Shown here piece by piece: positions 1-5,991 of a DNA stretch of 5,991 nucleotides. A program made the position numbers and the translations under genes. Positions within the stretch are counted from its first letter, which is position 1, and every line of letters begins with the position of its first letter. Origin of the DNA: Enterobacterales bacterium (GTDB lineage Bacteria; Pseudomonadota; Gammaproteobacteria; Enterobacterales; Succinivibrionaceae); the NCBI GenBank assembly GCA_900768635.1, contig CAAGDP010000039.1:1-5991 (forward strand), given 5' to 3'. The notes beneath the pieces are model-generated. The model saw nothing but the letters and a program-made list of their open reading frames with translations, was not told where the DNA came from and did not search any database.

Positions 1-171
1 CTAACTATCTCTGGTTTGTCTGCAATGAAAATATATGATGTACCTAAATTAGTTCAACATAAGTTTACAGAATTTGCACAACAAATCGACAAATCAAAAT
101 TTAGTATTGTCAATGGGGAGTATATTTCTCCTGTAGTAGAGTTTCAGAGAGGTGTTTATGACCGTAAATGA
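1..171 (+). CDS. hsdS: Type I restriction-modification specificity subunit HsdS, C-terminal fragment
   Basis: The frame is open from the first base of the window to a TGA at 169-171 and gives 56 residues. Near the middle it reads VPKLVQHKFTEFAQQIDKSKF. This matches the usual ending of a second HsdS conserved region, where a proline-rich stretch and 'LQ..FA.FV.QIDKSKF' close the coiled-coil arm that spaces the two target recognition domains. HsdS determines which DNA sequence the HsdM/HsdR complex methylates or cuts. Neither recognition domain is visible, so no target specificity can be suggested. The end overlaps the start of hsdR by 14 nt, which supports one operon and translational coupling. 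The gene is partial only because the window starts here. The family call is confident because of the DKSKF ending and the hsdR neighbour. Confidence 0.88.
   Translation, partial: LTISGLSAMKIYDVPKLVQHKFTEFAQQIDKSKFSIVNGEYISPVVEFQRGVYDRK
146..152 (+). promoter_or_regulatory. Ribosome binding site deciding the hsdR start
   Basis: AGAGAGG lies 5 nt before the ATG at 158-160, inside the last codons of hsdS. An in-frame GTG at 152-154 shares a base with this Shine-Dalgarno and has no site of its own, so ATG 158 is the better start. The position inside hsdS suggests that ribosomes finishing hsdS feed hsdR. Confidence 0.7.
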
Positions 172-3100
172 ACTTAAAAGCCAATTAAACGAAGTTTTGG
201 AATCAAAAACGAATAATGAAAGTGCTAAACTTTGCAGACAACTTCTCTCTAAATGTATTGAGTATATTTTCAATAAAGAAAATAAACCAATACCGAAAAA
301 TGCTACTCTTTTAGAAATGGTAGATAGTCCTGTTGTATCCTCATATATTATTGAAGAACCTGATCTCGTCAATAATATGCATTATGTTCGCATTTTAGGA
401 ATGAATGCTGAACATGGCCTTAATATCCGTAAAAGAGAGTTAGAACTTGCTCAGGAAAATATCTCCCACATTGTACGTTTTCTTGATTCCAAAGAGAACG
501 GAGAGCGACTTTGTTACGAAAGCCGTCCTTATATGAGTGAAGCTAATACACGGAAATTATATATTGATCTTTATCTAAAAGAGGCAGGGTGGGATATTCT
601 TGAGACTGAAAATAGTATAGTTCCTGCAAAAGCTTGTATTGAAATAAGAGTTGAAGGCATGCCAAATAATCAAGGATTTGGTTTTTGTGATTATGTTCTG
701 TATGGAAAAGATGGTAGACCCTTAGCAATAGTCGAGGCCAAGAAAACATCAAAATCTCCTGAAGTAGGAAGACATCAGGTTGATTTGTATGCTGAATGCA
801 TGAAGGCTGTTTACGGTTACAAGCCAATTATGTATTACACCAATGGCTACCGTACAAGAATTATTGATGGTATTTATCCTGATCGAGATGTGATGGCATT
901 TCATTCGTTGGAAGATCTTGAACGAATGCTTCATAAACGCAATGAAGGAAAGATAACTGATTTTTCAATTAATGATGAAATAACAAATCGTCCTTATCAG
1001 AAGATTGCAATTACTAAAATCTGTGAATGGTTTAATTCTAATCGACGCAGAGGCCTTCTGGTTATGGCCACAGGAACAGGAAAAACCAGAGTTTCCATTT
1101 CCCTAGTTGATATTCTTACGCGAAATAAAAAAATCAAGAATGTTTTATTTTTGGCTGATCGGACAGCACTTGTTAATCAGGCAAAAAAGGATTTTGCAAA
1201 GCTTCTACCAAGCATGATCATATGTGAACTTTCTGCTTCCGGAGAAAAAGATTTCAATGCTCGTTTGATGTTTTGCACCTACCAAACAATGATCAATTAT
1301 ATCGATTCGGAAGATAAGAGATTTTCTACGGGAAGATTTGATTTGATTATCATTGATGAGGCTCACCGAAGCATTTTCAATAGATATGGTTCTATATTCA
1401 AATACTTTGATAGTTTGCTTGTTGGATTAACTGCTACTCCTAAAGAAGAGGTTGATGCAAATACATTCCAAATTTTTGGTTGCGAAGCGGGAATTCCAAA
1501 CTATGACTATTCCCTTGAAGACGGAATTCGTGATAAATATTTAGTAGGGTATACTGTACGAAATCGCAGTTCTAAAATGTTATCGGCCGGTATTGACTTT
1601 AAAGCTCTTACTTATGCTGAACGTACGCAATTAGATGACTACCTGATAGAGATTGATGAAGAGTTAAATACGCTAGATATTGATCAGGATATAAAAATTC
1701 CAAAAAGCGTGATCTTCAAGTATCTTTATAATAAGGATACCTGTATTCAGGTTGTAGAGGAATTAATGCAATGGGGCTTGCGGGTTGAAGGTGGAGAAAC
1801 CTTGGGTAAAACCATTATTTTTGCTTTTAACCATAAACATGCTCAAATGATAGTTGATGTTTTCCATGAATTATATCCAGAGTATCCTAGCAATACCTGC
1901 CAGTTAGTCGATTACTATACAAAATATGGTGATAATTTAGTCGATAAATTTAAAGAGGATAGTTCTTTTAGAATAGCTGTGTCGGTAGATATGCTTGATA
2001 CTGGCGTTGATGTTCCCGAAGTTCTTAATCTCGTTTTTTTCAAAAAAGTAAGATCTAAAATTAAATTTATTCAAATGATAGGCCGAGGCACGAGACTCTG
2101 TAAGGATATTTTTGGTCCGGGCAGGAATAAGACTGAATTTCAAATTTTTGACTACTGCGGGAATTTTGAATTTTTCAACGTACATCAGGATGGAACGTCT
2201 AGTAAAGAGATTCTTACAGTATCCCAAAGGTTATTTAATGTTCGTCTTGATATGCTTTATGAACTTCAACGACTTGAATATCAAGAAAATGAAGATATGT
2301 TGCAATATTATCGTGATATTAAGGAGGAGTTGCTTTCCTATATTGTCACCATAAAAACGCATTCTGCTAGAATTCAAGTGAGAGACCAAATGCCTTATGT
2401 TGATAAGTATTGCAATAGAGATAGCTGGATTTCATTATCTCCGGTACTGATTAAAGAAATAAAAAAGCATTTGACTCATTTGGTTGACAGTGGCGTAAGT
2501 GGGTGTTTTTTATCGTTGGCTTTTGATCTGAGAATTTATCTGATTGAACTTGATATACTTAAGACTCAATCAGTAGTTAATTCTACATCCCATATTATTG
2601 TGTTTAGGAAGAGTGCTCAGTTTTTGTTAACAAAGAGAGCATCAGTGCCACAAGTGATAAGTAAAGCGGAAGATTTGAAGCGTTTGTTAAGTGATGGTTT
2701 ATGGAAAAAGCCAACGATTACTGAACTTGAATCGCTTCGCCTATCGTTAAGAGATTTAATGAATTTGCTTCAAGGTTCTGAAAGAGGTCGGTACGATATT
2801 GACATTGAGGATGTTATTTCTGAAGCTGATTATATTCCAGAAAATACCTCTATTGATATCAGAACCTATCGTGAAAAAGTAATCGATTATTTGGAGTCTC
2901 ATAGTGATAATCCTGTAATTAAAAAGATACATAATTTAGAACCGATTTCCAGTGAAGATTTGAAGTTATTAGAAGAAGTACTGTGGCATGAATTGGGTTC
3001 GCAGGATGATTATGCTCAGACTACAAGTATTCAAAATTTGGCAGCCTTTGTCCGCAGTTTGATAGGCTTAAGTCAGGATGCTGTTAACGAAAAGTTCGGG

Positions 3101-3319
3101 AAGTATCTGAATACCAACACTTTTAATTCTCAACAGCAGGAATTCATACTAACTATCATTAACTATGTTCGTGAAAATGGTGACATTGAACTTAAGAATA
3201 TAGTCAATAACGAACCGTTCAATAACTACAATATTACTGAAATGTTTGGGGAAAGTTTACCTGCTGTGAAAGAAATTGTTAACGTACTTCACTTAAGTGT
3301 AGTTGCAAAGGCTGCGTAG
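158..3319 (+). CDS. hsdR: Type I restriction enzyme HsdR, nuclease and DNA translocase subunit
   Basis: HsdR binds the HsdM/HsdS methylase, pulls in DNA using ATP, and cleaves unmodified DNA far from the recognition site. The product is 1053 residues, a normal full length. Residues about 1-115 are helical and resemble the DUF4145-type domain found at the N-terminus of many HsdR proteins. The endonuclease domain follows, with D178 and E193-A-K195 as the PD-(D/E)XK residues. The superfamily 2 motor has Walker A ATGTGKT (304-310), DEAH (400-403), TATP (425-428), a motif V region DTGVDVP (614-620) and motif VI QMIGRGTR (639-646). Residues about 900-1045 resemble the EcoEI_R_C helical domain that docks on the methylase, including AAFVRSLIGL and TIINYVRENGDIE. 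No catalytic residue is missing and no frameshift is seen. The overlap with hsdS shows an S-R gene order. EcoEI-like (type IB-like) membership is inferred from the C-terminal domain. Confidence 0.95.
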   Translation: MTVNELKSQLNEVLESKTNNESAKLCRQLLSKCIEYIFNKENKPIPKNATLLEMVDSPVVSSYIIEEPDLVNNMHYVRILGMNAEHGLNIRKRELELAQENISHIVRFLDSKENGERLCYESRPYMSEANTRKLYIDLYLKEAGWDILETENSIVPAKACIEIRVEGMPNNQGFGFCDYVLYGKDGRPLAIVEAKKTSKSPEVGRHQVDLYAECMKAVYGYKPIMYYTNGYRTRIIDGIYPDRDVMAFHSLEDLERMLHKRNEGKITDFSINDEITNRPYQKIAITKICEWFNSNRRRGLLVMATGTGKTRVSISLVDILTRNKKIKNVLFLADRTALVNQAKKDFAKLLPSMIICELSASGEKDFNARLMFCTYQTMINYIDSEDKRFSTGRFDLIIIDEAHRSIFNRYGSIFKYFDSLLVGLTATPKEEVDANTFQIFGCEAGIPNYDYSLEDGIRDKYLVGYTVRNRSSKMLSAGIDFKALTYAERTQLDDYLIEIDEELNTLDIDQDIKIPKSVIFKYLYNKDTCIQVVEELMQWGLRVEGGETLGKTIIFAFNHKHAQMIVDVFHELYPEYPSNTCQLVDYYTKYGDNLVDKFKEDSSFRIAVSVDMLDTGVDVPEVLNLVFFKKVRSKIKFIQMIGRGTRLCKDIFGPGRNKTEFQIFDYCGNFEFFNVHQDGTSSKEILTVSQRLFNVRLDMLYELQRLEYQENEDMLQYYRDIKEELLSYIVTIKTHSARIQVRDQMPYVDKYCNRDSWISLSPVLIKEIKKHLTHLVDSGVSGCFLSLAFDLRIYLIELDILKTQSVVNSTSHIIVFRKSAQFLLTKRASVPQVISKAEDLKRLLSDGLWKKPTITELESLRLSLRDLMNLLQGSERGRYDIDIEDVISEADYIPENTSIDIRTYREKVIDYLESHSDNPVIKKIHNLEPISSEDLKLLEEVLWHELGSQDDYAQTTSIQNLAAFVRSLIGLSQDAVNEKFGKYLNTNTFNSQQQEFILTIINYVRENGDIELKNIVNNEPFNNYNITEMFGESLPAVKEIVNVLHLSVVAKAA

Positions 3320-3347
3320 CGAAGTTACAGGATTTAATTATGCTACA

Positions 3348-3364
3348 AATGATTTTACATCATT
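3348..3364. repeat. Short AT-rich hairpin after hsdR
   Basis: AATGAT (3348-3353) and ATCATT (3359-3364) form a 6-bp stem with a 5-nt loop, 29 nt after the hsdR stop. It is weak and no T-run follows, so it is at best a poor terminator for hsdR. It may be chance in AT-rich DNA. Confidence 0.25.
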
Positions 3365-3386
3365 CTTCTGCAAACTCTTTGTTTGA

Positions 3387-3455
3387 TTATTTACAACATT
3401 GGTAACTTTTTTGATTTTCGGTTTCCGTGTTGGCAGAAAACCTGATGTCGTTCAT
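3387..3455 (-). CDS. Possible 22-residue small ORF with strong ribosome site
   Basis: On the minus strand ATG (3453-3455) opens a 22-codon frame, MNDIRFSANTETENQK followed by SYQCCK, ending in TAA at 3387-3389. AGGAG (3462-3466) sits 6 nt before the ATG, a near-ideal arrangement. It lies 78 nt downstream of the ATPase/nuclease gene on the same strand, so it could be co-transcribed with it. I do not recognise the peptide; it has no signal peptide or membrane segment. Skipping one base in the A6 run at codons 15-17 would continue the frame with KVTNVVNNQTKSL and on to TAA at 3338-3340, about 38 residues. The gene may therefore be broken, or the ORF may be chance. A + strand frame over the same bases is equally open. 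Confidence 0.2.
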   Translation of the reverse strand: MNDIRFSANTETENQKSYQCCK

Positions 3456-3480
3456 ATTGATCTCCTGAAAATCAAAAAGG
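3406..3480. repeat. Inverted repeat with 12-bp perfect arms
   Basis: TTTTTGATTTTC (3408-3419) is the exact reverse complement of GAAAATCAAAAA (3467-3478). Adding a G-T wobble and one more G-C pair extends the arms to 3406 and 3480. The arms are 47 nt apart. Between them, GGTTT (3420-3424) and AAACC (3438-3442) can form a small inner hairpin. No T-run follows on either strand, so it is not a standard terminator. One arm lies inside the small ORF and the other overlaps the loop before its start. Confidence 0.5.
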
Positions 3481-3485
3481 AGATC
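3459..3485 (-). promoter_or_regulatory. Hairpin that would hide the small ORF's ribosome site
   Basis: Read on the minus strand, GATCTCCT (3485-3478) pairs perfectly over 8 bp with AGGAGATC (3466-3459) around an 11-nt loop. The 3' arm contains the AGGAG ribosome site 6 nt before the small ORF's ATG, so the folded RNA would block initiation. The loop is itself complementary to codons 13-16 of that ORF. Pairing there could compete with the hairpin or form a tertiary contact. What is seen is the complementarity; a regulatory role is inference. Confidence 0.3.
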
Positions 3486-3505
3486 GTTAGAGACCTCTTG
3501 AATGT

Positions 3506-3526
3506 AAGCAAGTATTAGCTTTGCTT
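3506..3526 (-). repeat. Hairpin just past the ATPase/nuclease stop
   Basis: On the minus strand AAGCAA (3526-3521) pairs with TTGCTT (3511-3506), with a further G-C pair possible past a bulged A. It starts 8 nt after the TAA of the ATPase/nuclease gene. No T-run follows, so it is a weak candidate for a 3' end or stability element rather than a clear terminator. Confidence 0.25.
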
Positions 3527-3533
3527 GGAGCGT

Positions 3534-5198
3534 TTAATCCAGTTTTTCAATCAAGCATTGGTGATCTTTGGTCTTAGTGCTGTAATTTATTCCTACAATA
3601 ATGATGTTTCTGTACTGTCCGGAATAACGTTTAAAGTATTCCTGAGATTTAATCTGGTTTATTGCCTCTTCAGCTGAACCGTCATATTTAAATTCAATCA
3701 GAATAAGAGGTGTTGTCCCCTTAATTGCAGGTTCATATATAAGATCAGCTCTGCCTTTGCCTGCCTGTTCTTCCCTGCGGGAAATATATTTCCCGATGGT
3801 CGACCACAAAAGACCGGTCATCACACAGTAGGTAAGGGATTCTTCATCATTATAGTCAAGGAGAGCCACAGCTGGAGAATTGTGAATATCCTGAATCAAT
3901 GAAGCAACTGTTGCTCCATCAAGTTCTAGAATGGCTTTAAGGAGATTTTCGGAACGTTTAATAGTTTCCATTCGTTCGTACCATTCCTGCTTTCTGATAA
4001 TTCCCATCAAAGCTCGTTTGAGTTCTTTATTTGGAATATAAGCCAGTTTAAGATCATCATCTTCACCTTCAGCTAAATCAGAACATCCCAGGTATCCCAG
4101 ACAAACAAGAAGGCTGAAGACATCGTCTTTTTCTTCTATGGTGACCATATCATTCTGAAAATTACCGCAGTTAAACTGTACTCTTGCACCTTCGATTAAA
4201 TTCAGGATGTCATTTTTTATGCCGTCAAAATCCAGATTGATTAAGCGAACTACTTCTTCATTTGATGATGTTCCGCTCCAGTAGCTCTGACATACTCCAT
4301 CGCTTACGGCTGAAACTACAGAGTTGGGATTGTAAATGTCTATATTGTTTAGTTTGTAACCTTCATACCATTCTTTCAAGTCCTGTTGCGATACGTGGCA
4401 CGACGATTTTTCTACTATTGCAGCCACTTCCTCTTCCGTAAAACCGAAGTATTTCTCGTAAGGGATTGGTCTTAACATATTGTATTCTTTAAAGCCGTTT
4501 AACGCTGACTGGGAGTTGTATTTTTTAATCGGCAGAATACCGGTGAGATAAGCTAAAGCAAAGCATGCCTTACCACCATCAGATTTAAACAGATCACGAA
4601 GAAGATCAATAAAATCTTCCTGTAATTGGGTATCATTCCGGTAATCTCGATAGATTAAATCCCACTCATCCATTATAAATATGAACTGAGCGTTTAAGTC
4701 ATTTCGCAAATTTGATAAAGCTTCAAGAAGTCCGATGTTTTCAATTTGATGTTTTTTAAAGCATTCCGCAAAATCTTCTCGTTCTCTGAGATCTTTGATT
4801 ATTGCATACTCTAAATAATCAATCAGAGTTTCAACTTCCGGAACTTTATTATTCTTCTTTAAGTATCCTTTGTATAAACCACAGATGAAGTTCATATCGA
4901 TGTAAATGACGTCGTATTTATTCAGATGTTCAGCATAACTGGATTTATTCGCAACTTCCAGTTTGTCAAAGATTCTGTGACCGTCATACTCTTTGGAATA
5001 ATATGCTAAAAGCATATGAGCAGTTACAGTTTTGCCAAATCTTCGAGGACGGGTTATGGCAAAGAAGCGCTTATCTGCATTGATATTTGCAGACATCTTT
5101 TCTATAAAATCCGTTTTATCGACAAATATATCCTTATCCTTGAAATTAACCAGTCTTTCAAAACTGTTTTCTTTTGTCGGATTCAGAATACTTCCCAT
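3534..5198 (-). CDS. AAA-ATPase-like protein with C-terminal PD-(D/E)XK nuclease domain
   Basis: The product is 554 residues, a typical full length for the family that joins an AAA-ATPase-like domain (Pfam AAA-ATPase_like) to a PD-(D/E)XK domain (PDDEXK_9, formerly DUF1703). The N-terminus has the family opening, FERLVNFKDKDIFVDKT, then Walker A RPRRFGKT (50-57) and Walker B FIMDEWD (174-180). Further family signatures follow: TGILPI (219-224), FGFTEEEV (251-258), WYEGYK (277-282) and YNPNSV (289-294). The nuclease part has GRADLIYEP with D485 and LIEFKY with E502 and K504, so both centres look intact. No signal peptide or membrane segment is seen, so it should be cytoplasmic. Biological function is unknown; DNA binding or cleavage driven by ATP is inferred from the domains. 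ATG 5198 is chosen for its GAGG site 8 nt upstream. It is convergent with hsdR and has its own likely promoter. Confidence 0.92.
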   Translation of the reverse strand: MGSILNPTKENSFERLVNFKDKDIFVDKTDFIEKMSANINADKRFFAITRPRRFGKTVTAHMLLAYYSKEYDGHRIFDKLEVANKSSYAEHLNKYDVIYIDMNFICGLYKGYLKKNNKVPEVETLIDYLEYAIIKDLREREDFAECFKKHQIENIGLLEALSNLRNDLNAQFIFIMDEWDLIYRDYRNDTQLQEDFIDLLRDLFKSDGGKACFALAYLTGILPIKKYNSQSALNGFKEYNMLRPIPYEKYFGFTEEEVAAIVEKSSCHVSQQDLKEWYEGYKLNNIDIYNPNSVVSAVSDGVCQSYWSGTSSNEEVVRLINLDFDGIKNDILNLIEGARVQFNCGNFQNDMVTIEEKDDVFSLLVCLGYLGCSDLAEGEDDDLKLAYIPNKELKRALMGIIRKQEWYERMETIKRSENLLKAILELDGATVASLIQDIHNSPAVALLDYNDEESLTYCVMTGLLWSTIGKYISRREEQAGKGRADLIYEPAIKGTTPLILIEFKYDGSAEEAINQIKSQEYFKRYSGQYRNIIIVGINYSTKTKDHQCLIEKLD

Positions 5199-5206
5199 GA
5201 ATTTAA

Positions 5207-5210
5207 CCTC
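5207..5210 (-). promoter_or_regulatory. Ribosome binding site of the ATPase/nuclease gene
   Basis: GAGG on the minus strand lies 8 nt before the ATG at 5196-5198. It supports this start, which also begins right at the family's N-terminal pattern. Confidence 0.6.
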
Positions 5211-5240
5211 ATCAAACTCAACATCATCTATTATGATTCT

Positions 5241-5270
5241 ATCATAGCACCGAATTTTTATCCGTGATAA
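5241..5270 (-). promoter_or_regulatory. Likely extended -10 promoter for the ATPase/nuclease gene
   Basis: On the minus strand TTATCA (5270-5265) and TATGAT (5246-5241) are 18 nt apart. The -10 matches TATAAT at five of six bases and carries the TG of an extended -10 (TGCTATGAT); the -35 matches TTGACA at four of six. Transcription would start near 5234, giving a leader of about 35 nt before the ATG. No operator repeat is obvious. Confidence 0.45.
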
Positions 5271-5614
5271 GGGACGGAACTTCCTGAGAGCAATAGCATA
5301 TTTTGGACCGCTTGCCGGATGATGATTTTTATCTAAAGGAAATTTCTATTTCCGGATCTTATGAGGTGGTAATTTTTTCTGTGAGCTGTTGTTGACTTCT
5401 AAGAGAAGAATTTCTAATGTGTACTGAGATTAAGTATTCTGATTGACAGAGAATAAGTTGCCTAAAGTAAGCTCAAGGCAGATAGTGGATATCAGTTATA
5501 ATGATTGCAAATAGAGTGCTGAGTAATAAACGTTATTCTGCTGAGAAGATATCCTGTCCAGTGCTGCGGACAACTACAAGCATTGTCATAAATATGGATA
5601 GATAAATCAGTCGA
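5271..5614. other. Gap between the two ATPase/nuclease genes, no convincing gene
   Basis: All six frames are broken by stops. The longest pieces are about 40 codons or shorter and lack a ribosome site. One 18-codon minus-strand ORF (ATG near 5589) has no Shine-Dalgarno. Small structures present are a 6-bp hairpin at 5338-5353, AATAA/TTATT around ACG at 5525-5537, and TGTCC/GGACA at 5555-5572. None is followed by a T-run, so the end of the upstream minus-strand gene has no clear terminator. Decayed coding sequence cannot be excluded. Confidence 0.5.
5338..5353. repeat. Small perfect hairpin GGAAAT/ATTTCC
   Basis: GGAAAT (5338-5343) and ATTTCC (5348-5353) form a 6-bp stem with a 4-nt loop. CCGGAT occurs just before it (5315-5320) and again at its edge (5352-5357). 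It lies about 70 nt upstream of the -35 of the ATPase/nuclease promoter. No role is assigned. Confidence 0.3.
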
Positions 5615-5991
5615 TTATTTAACCTTTTTCACTTCGATATAGCAGTCTCTTCTGTAGAAACTGATACCATAACAGTAGATGTTTTTTACATTTACCTTTT
5701 TAAGATAAGGTTCATAATAACTGTTACGCTCTATCTGCTCTAAAGCTTCCCTTGTGTCCTCAACAAAATAATCATCACTGTCTGATGATTTTATTTCTAT
5801 AACAATTACCGTATCTTCATTAGAATTTTTAAAGATGATATCAGCATAACCGTCTCCGGATTCCCTGTTGGAGTGATAATCATTTATACTGTCTCCACAG
5901 TTTGTGAATAATCCGGATAAGAAACCATGATAGAAGTTCTCCGGCTTTGCTTTGGTGGCAAAGTCTCTTACTGATACATATCCTTTAAGAA
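5615..5991 (-). CDS. Second PD-(D/E)XK protein of the AAA-ATPase-like family, C-terminal fragment
   Basis: The frame enters from the right edge of the window and ends at TAA (5615-5617), giving 124 visible residues. They contain the family pattern FYHGFLSGLF (19-28), which precedes the nuclease core in many AAA-ATPase-like/PDDEXK_9 proteins. GDGYADIIF follows with D50, then VIVIEIK with E65 and K67, a complete PD-(D/E)XK signature. ALEQIERNSYYEPY (82-95) and KNIYCYGISFYRRD (102-115) match the usual closing helix and strand. The same order appears in the neighbour at 3534-5198 (AINQIKSQEYFKRY, then RNIIIVGINYS), but identity is low and the neighbour lacks YHGF. The two are divergent paralogues, not a recent duplication. 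The ATPase part is presumed to lie beyond the window. Function is unknown. Confidence 0.85.
   Translation of the reverse strand, partial: LKGYVSVRDFATKAKPENFYHGFLSGLFTNCGDSINDYHSNRESGDGYADIIFKNSNEDTVIVIEIKSSDSDDYFVEDTREALEQIERNSYYEPYLKKVNVKNIYCYGISFYRRDCYIEVKKVK

Noticed and set aside
152..157. GTG at 152-154 as the hsdR start
   Set aside because: It shares a base with the AGAGAGG ribosome site and has no site of its own; ATG 158 is well spaced.
543..934. Minus-strand open frames at 543-827 and 749-934 inside hsdR
   Set aside because: They lie antisense within the intact hsdR coding region and show no recognisable protein features.
1937..2354. Open frames at 1937-2227 (-) and 2112-2354 (+) inside hsdR
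   Set aside because: Out-of-frame shadows of the helicase domain, which has continuous family motifs in the real frame.
3459..3485. The GATCTCCT/AGGAGATC hairpin as a rho-independent terminator
   Set aside because: No T-run follows on either strand, and the arm is better explained by the ribosome site it contains.
5016..5267. + strand open frames of 71-83 codons over the start of the ATPase/nuclease gene
   Set aside because: They are antisense to its Walker A region and upstream leader; no ribosome site or family pattern.
5443..5502. Perfect TTGACA (5443-5448) and perfect TATAAT (5497-5502) on the + strand as a promoter
   Set aside because: They are 48 nt apart, and neither has a good partner at 16-18 nt; no + strand gene follows.
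5535..5589. 18-codon minus-strand ORF beginning MTMLVVVRS
   Set aside because: No Shine-Dalgarno, very short, no recognisable sequence.
1..5991. CRISPR array, tRNA, rRNA, complete insertion sequence or attachment site
   Set aside because: No regularly spaced direct repeats, tRNA-like fold, transposase frame or terminal inverted repeats with target duplication were seen.

Overview
The window is an accessory, defence-type stretch from an AT-rich bacterium. The sequence does not identify the genus. The low G+C content and multiple AAA-ATPase-like/PD-(D/E)XK proteins fit gut or rumen anaerobes such as Clostridia, Bacteroidota, Treponema or Succinivibrionaceae, but this is a loose inference.

Left part (1-3319, + strand): the last 56 codons of a type I restriction-modification specificity subunit (hsdS) overlap by 14 nt a complete hsdR of 1053 codons, the DNA-translocating restriction subunit. 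HsdR keeps its D/ExK nuclease residues and all the main superfamily 2 helicase motifs, so it looks functional. The methylase gene hsdM and the operon promoter are not in the window and probably lie upstream.

Middle (3320-3533): a 214-nt gap between convergent genes. It has no classical terminator. On the minus strand it holds a 22-codon ORF with a strong Shine-Dalgarno. That Shine-Dalgarno lies in the 3' arm of a perfect 8-bp hairpin, and the hairpin loop is complementary to codons 13-16 of the same small ORF. This is the most unusual structure in the window, but it is unproven. Overlapping reading frames on the + strand compete as explanations.

Right part (3534-5991, - strand): a complete 554-codon protein has an N-terminal AAA-ATPase-like domain (Walker A RPRRFGKT, Walker B DEWD) and a C-terminal PD-(D/E)XK nuclease-like domain. 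It has its own ribosome site and a plausible extended -10 promoter. Upstream of it, after a 416-nt spacer with no convincing gene, is the C-terminal 124 residues of a second, divergent protein with the same kind of nuclease domain; it runs off the right edge.

How they fit together: HsdR, HsdS and the unseen HsdM would form the restriction complex that cleaves DNA lacking the host methylation pattern. The two ATPase/nuclease fusions belong to a widespread family of unknown function that often occurs as several paralogues per genome. Their place beside a type I system suggests a defence or mobile-gene neighbourhood, but nothing in the sequence shows that they act together with it. Opposite orientation and separate promoters argue against a shared operon.
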